Assembly: GCA_031426735.1 (NCBI GenBank)
Contig: JASJPK010000113.1
Location: 1 to 28,493, forward strand
Reading direction: 5' to 3'
Source: PFJX01 sp031426735
GTDB lineage: Bacteria > Pseudomonadota > Gammaproteobacteria > Burkholderiales > Thiobacillaceae
Length of the DNA stretch: 28,493 nucleotides
The notes beneath the pieces were generated by a model. The model was given only the letters and a program-made list of their open reading frames with translations, searched no databases and was not told where the DNA came from. This document shows, piece after piece, positions 25,572 through 28,493 of this stretch. The translations under genes were made by a program, and so were the position numbers. Each line of letters opens with the position of its first letter. The stretch's first letter is position 1.

Positions 25572-25772
25572 GGTGCCGTAGCCGAAGGCTGGTGGGATGT
25601 GGTCTGGAATGCCGGTTTCCGGGGCTTGCTCAGCCAGCTTTCCGCAGCCGACCTGGCCCGCTTCCGTGCCGAGCACCTGGCCGAGATCGCGGCGCTGGAT
25701 GCGGGTCAGGGTGTGCCGCTGCAGGTGGAAGTACTTTATGCGCAGGGACGCAAGCCCATACCTGCCGACTGA
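25572..25772 (+). pseudogene. C-terminal remnant of a class I SAM-dependent methyltransferase
   Basis: The plus-strand frame reads AEGWWDVVWNAGFRGLL, then a run to LQVEVLYAQGRKP and stops at 25772. This pattern (WWD..WN.GFRGLL, a helical LSAADLARFRAEHLAEI segment, and a final beta strand with VLYAQGRK) is the usual C-terminal end of small class I methyltransferases. The SAM-binding domain that should precede it, about 180 residues, is missing, and upstream sequence is unrelated. No start or ribosome site is credible. It is therefore a 5'-deleted gene. Confidence 0.6.
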
Positions 25773-26010
25773 TCGCAACGCCGGCCGTCATCTTCCCTGA
25801 ACGCCGGAGTGCCACGGCCGAACGTTCTTCTTCGCGTCGATCCGGCGCGGCACGCGCTAATCCAGGCCGTCAGAACGGCAGCCTGGGAACATCGCCGGCA
25901 GGCATGATTGCGGCGGCTGTATCGGGCCATCCAGGCGCGAACTGTATGGCCGCAGTCGCTCCCGACAGGCTAAAGTTTGCTCATCTCAGAACACTTCAGA
26001 TTGAACCGCC
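25773..26010. other. Non-coding stretch before the arylamine acetyltransferase gene
   Basis: No supported gene is visible. Short frames on both strands lack family features. The promoter for the following gene probably lies in the less GC-rich last 50 bases (about 25965-26005), but no clear -35/-10 pair could be assigned. Confidence 0.4.
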
Positions 26011-26778
26011 ATGCAAGCTGAAAACTTCAATCTCGCCCGCTATCTCGACCGCATCGGCCTTCGCGGTGCAGTCCGCGCCGACCTGGCCTCGGTGGCGGAA
26101 ATCATGCGTTGCCAGCTGCATAGTGTGCCCTTCGAGAATCTCGATGTGCAGGCCGGCAAGCCCATTTCGCTGGTGCCGGAAGACATCGTCGCCAAGCTGG
26201 TCGAGCGTCGCCGCGGCGGCTATTGCTATGAGGTGAACGGCTTGTTCGCCATGGCGCTGAGCGCGCTCGGCGTGGCATACCGCTTTGTCGGCTGCCGGCC
26301 GATGACCTACCCGGCGCGACGGCCGCGTACGCACATGGCCATCCTGGCCAAGTTCGACGGCGAGGAATGGCTGTGCGACACCGGCTTCGGCAGCTACGGC
26401 CTGCGCGCACCGATGCGCCTGAACGAGACCGGCGAGGTGCGCCAGGACGCCGACACCTTCCAGTTGCTGCGCGCGAACGAACACGAATTCCAGCTGCGTG
26501 CGAAAGTGGAGGGCGACTGGGCCAACCAGTACGGCTTCGACCTGTCGCCGCACGAGTGGATCGACTTCCTGCCCGCCAACTGGCTCAACTCGACCCACCC
26601 GGACACGCTGTTCACGCAGCATCGCATCGTCATGCGGCAGACGCCGGAAGGCCGCGTCATTCTGTTCGACGACCGGCTGAAGACGATGAGTCACGGCGTG
26701 ACGACGACGCGGCAGATCGACGCCACCGAACTGCCCGGCCTGCTCGCGACAACCTTCGGCCTGGAGTGCCTGACATGA
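26011..26778 (+). CDS. nat: Arylamine N-acetyltransferase
   Basis: A 255-residue NAT-family enzyme transferring acetyl groups from acetyl-CoA to arylamines or hydrazines. The catalytic triad is visible: C72 in RRGGYCYEVNGLF, H108 in RPRTHMAIL and D123 in CDTGFGS. The N-terminal helical part includes HSVPFENLDV, which is characteristic. The length is slightly shorter than the usual 270-280. The start ATG fits family alignments (MQAENFNLARYLDRIGL), and the stop overlaps the next gene by four bases, implying co-expression. The natural substrate is unknown. Confidence 0.93.
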   Translation: MQAENFNLARYLDRIGLRGAVRADLASVAEIMRCQLHSVPFENLDVQAGKPISLVPEDIVAKLVERRRGGYCYEVNGLFAMALSALGVAYRFVGCRPMTYPARRPRTHMAILAKFDGEEWLCDTGFGSYGLRAPMRLNETGEVRQDADTFQLLRANEHEFQLRAKVEGDWANQYGFDLSPHEWIDFLPANWLNSTHPDTLFTQHRIVMRQTPEGRVILFDDRLKTMSHGVTTTRQIDATELPGLLATTFGLECLT

Positions 26779-27068
26779 ACCCGGCCAAGGTCAGCCGTGA
26801 CCGCCTTCAGCGCCTGGAAGACCTGCCCAACATCGGCCCGGCCATGGCGCGGGATCTGCGCAGCCTGGGCATCCAGACGCCCGCCGACCTCATCGGCCAG
26901 GATGCCTATGTGCTCTACGGCCGCCTGTGTGCGCTCAGCGGATTTCGCCAGGATCCCTGCGTCATCGACGTATTCCTTTCCGTCGTCCGCTTCATGGACG
27001 GCGGCCCGGCGCAGCCCTGGTGGGCTTACACCGCCGAGCGGAAACACCGGCTACAGACGGCCAACTGA
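26775..27068 (+). CDS. Small helix-hairpin-helix protein (Cdd1-type pathogenicity-locus family)
   Basis: A 97-residue cytoplasmic protein. A helix-hairpin-helix motif (RLEDLPNIGPAMARDLRSLGI, roughly residues 13-33) is followed by DLIGQDAYVLYGRLC and a C-terminal WWAYTAERK segment. This fits the small Cdd1-like family (database name: pathogenicity locus), possibly nucleic-acid binding. Its ATG lies within the nat stop codon (ATGA). The function is unknown, and the family name does not imply virulence here. Confidence 0.85.
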   Translation: MNPAKVSRDRLQRLEDLPNIGPAMARDLRSLGIQTPADLIGQDAYVLYGRLCALSGFRQDPCVIDVFLSVVRFMDGGPAQPWWAYTAERKHRLQTAN

Positions 27069-27148
27069 TTTATTGCGTCCTTCTCCCCGCCGTTCCGTCT
27101 ATCGGTTAACGACGCATTCCCGCGTCGAACTCTTGAAAGGCGGACAGC

Positions 27149-27868
27149 ATGGAACTCATCGAAAACTATCCCGTAGCCATACTTGGCGCCGGCCCGGTCG
27201 GACTGGCGGCGGCGGCCAACCTGATCGAATATGGCCTGACGCCTCTGGTCTTCGAGGCCGATGCCGCAGTCGCGGCGAGCTTTCGCGATTTCAGCCACGT
27301 GAAGCTGTTCTCGCCCTGGCGTTACAACATCGACCGGGCCGGCCGCAGGCTGCTCGAAGATACCGGCTGGAGCAGCCCCGATGCGGACGCGATACCGACG
27401 GCGGGCGAGTTGTTGCGCGACTATCTCGAACCCTTGGCGGCGCTGCCGGCCATTGCCGATAACCTGAAGCTGGGCAGTCGTGTCATCGCGGTGGCGCGCC
27501 GGGGTTGCGACAAGGTGAAGAGCGAGGGCCGTGAGCGGGCGCCGTTCGTGATCCGCGTCGAGCAGGGCGGGGAAATCCGCGAATACCTCGCCGGCGCGGT
27601 GCTCGACGCCACCGGCAACTGGTCGCGGCCCAACCCGCTCGGCGCCAACGGCTTGCCGGCCATCGGCGAGGTGCGCCTGGCCAGTCGCATTCGCTATGGC
27701 ATGCCCGACATCGCGGGTGATCTGCGCTCGCGCTATCTGGGCAAAACGACATTGGTGGGGCGCCGGCCATTCGGCGGTGGGTTCGCTGGTCGCCTTGTCG
27801 GAACTGGCGGCGGCCGATCCGGCCACCACGCTGCACTGGGCCTTGCGCGGCTCCAGTCCGGCGCGCGC
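27149..27868 (+). pseudogene. Frameshifted and 3'-truncated FAD/NAD(P)-binding flavoprotein
   Basis: The start is intact: GGCGGACAGC precedes ATG 27149 and the FAD motif ILGAGPVGLAAA (GAGPVG at residues 13-18) is followed by a flavin-dependent monooxygenase-like sequence up to YLGKTTLV near 27757. There the second nucleotide-binding motif, expected as VVGAGHSAVGSL, is found only in the +1 frame (GAGHSAVGSLVALSEL from 27759), so one base was gained or two were lost in the GGTGGGG run. The shifted frame stays protein-like until about 27868, where homology changes to a sigma factor. An intact homologue would be about 400 or more residues, so the 3' half is missing. Function of the parent: putative flavoprotein, substrate unknown. 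Confidence 0.8.
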
Positions 27869-28009
27869 CTCTCGCTGTCCGGCGCCAAGTCGCGGGTGCA
27901 GCGCGGACGCGAGAAGTTGCGCGCTATCGTGCTGGACTGCTGCCATGTCGAGTCCGACGCCGACGGCCTGGCCTGCAAGCAGAAACCGGATGGGGCGCGC
28001 TATTGTTGA
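27869..28009 (+). pseudogene. C-terminal remnant of a SigZ-like ECF sigma factor
   Basis: From 27869 the frame reads LSLSGAKSRVQRGREKL followed by a segment with LDCCHVESDADG and a Cys-containing end, stopping at 28009. The SGAKSRVQRGR helix and the LDCCH-E-D-G pattern are, from memory, the hallmark of the SigZ group of ECF sigma factors (end of region 4.2 plus the short tail). Regions 2 and most of 4 are absent. The frame happens to equal the original frame of the flavoprotein start, so one open frame spans three unrelated pieces. It indicates a deletion that joined two genes. Confidence 0.65.
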
Positions 28010-28056
28010 GGCGCGGGCGAGATGCCCGGATGACCAATCAGAAAGGGAGTTGTGCC

Positions 28057-28452
28057 ATGCAAGATCAGCTCAAACATTATTCGGACAAACTGGCTTACGA
28101 AACCGATTCGTGGGATTTGCAGGTTGCGCTCGATGGCGGCGACAACGTCGTGGTGATCGATGCGCGCTCGCCCGAGGCCTATGCGCGGGAACATATTTCC
28201 GGCGCGATCAATCTCCCGCATCGGACCATGAGCGGCGCGACCACGGCCGGCATCGACAAGTCGGCGCTGGTGGTCGTCTATTGCGACGGCATCGGTTGCA
28301 ACGCCTCGACCAAGGGGGCGTTGCACATGACCCGGCTGGGTTTCCGGGTCAAGGAACTGATCGGTGGCCTGGACTGGTGGAAACGCGACGGCCATCCCGT
28401 CGAGGAAACCGTGTCGCACGTGGCCGACGCTATCGGTTGCGGTTGCGGTTGA
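28057..28452 (+). CDS. Single-domain rhodanese-like sulfurtransferase
   Basis: A 131-residue rhodanese-fold protein, which could carry sulfane sulfur as a persulfide. The domain shows VVVIDARSPEAYAREHISGAINLPH and the active-site loop YCDGIGCNAST, with the catalytic cysteine in YCDG. The last residues are IGCGCG, adding two further cysteines at the C-terminus, which is unusual. ATG 28057 follows GGGAG by seven bases; an ATG at 28030 is less likely. It lies 47 bases after the sigma factor remnant and was probably once in its operon. No signal peptide, so cytoplasmic. Confidence 0.9.
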   Translation: MQDQLKHYSDKLAYETDSWDLQVALDGGDNVVVIDARSPEAYAREHISGAINLPHRTMSGATTAGIDKSALVVVYCDGIGCNASTKGALHMTRLGFRVKELIGGLDWWKRDGHPVEETVSHVADAIGCGCG

Positions 28453-28473
28453 GCCTGTTTTGCGCGGTTGCCG

Positions 28474-28493
28474 GTGTCGTAGGAGCGCCTTCC
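28474..28493. repeat. Possible start of a REP-type repeat at the window end
   Basis: The last bases contain GTAGGAGCGCCTTCC, resembling one arm of the GTAGGAGCGGC-type palindromic repeats common in proteobacterial intergenic DNA. The other arm would lie outside the window, so this cannot be confirmed. Confidence 0.3.

Overview
The window is about 28.5 kb of a moderately GC-rich chromosome, most likely from a sulfur-oxidising betaproteobacterium (Thiobacillus/Sulfuricella/Gallionella-type lineage). This is inferred from the oxidative-type dsr gene order, the siroheme synthase beside it, and the ffh / cytochrome c assembly pair. No rRNA, tRNA, CRISPR array or intact insertion sequence was seen.

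Bases 1-10220 hold the distal part of a reverse dissimilatory sulfite reductase (rDsr) locus in the order dsrM(partial)-K-L-J-O-P, a strong hairpin, then dsrN-dsrR and a full-length cysG. DsrMKJOP is the membrane electron-transfer complex. DsrL is the NAD(P)H-linked iron-sulfur flavoprotein partner of DsrAB. CysG makes siroheme and DsrN probably amidates it for DsrAB. dsrAB, dsrEFH and dsrC would lie upstream, outside the window.

Bases 10221-14000 hold a dispersed-type palindrome, then a PatZ/Pka-like protein acetyltransferase fused to an acyl-CoA synthetase module. A class II-type histone-deacetylase-family protein is divergent from it, so a possible acetylation/deacetylation pair is encoded back to back. 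About 480 bp of apparently non-coding DNA follows.

Bases 14478-21484 (minus strand) form a tight seven-gene unit: OmpR-type response regulator, histidine kinase, Spy/CpxP-like periplasmic protein, NodT-family outer-membrane lipoprotein, MacA-like adaptor, MacB-like ATPase and MacB-like permease. Five of the six junctions are 4-base start/stop overlaps. Upstream lies a region with three sets of 10-bp-phased TTWAC repeats (CpxR-box-like), and beyond it a divergent gene for a Met/Gly-rich EF-hand protein. This looks like a self-contained envelope or metal-stress sensing and efflux module.

Bases 22631-28493 hold housekeeping ffh with a divergent CcsA/YpjD-like gene, then a patch with signs of gene decay: the 3' end of a methyltransferase gene, an intact arylamine N-acetyltransferase coupled to a small helix-hairpin-helix protein, a frameshifted flavoprotein gene joined to the 3' end of a SigZ-like sigma factor gene, and a single-domain rhodanese.
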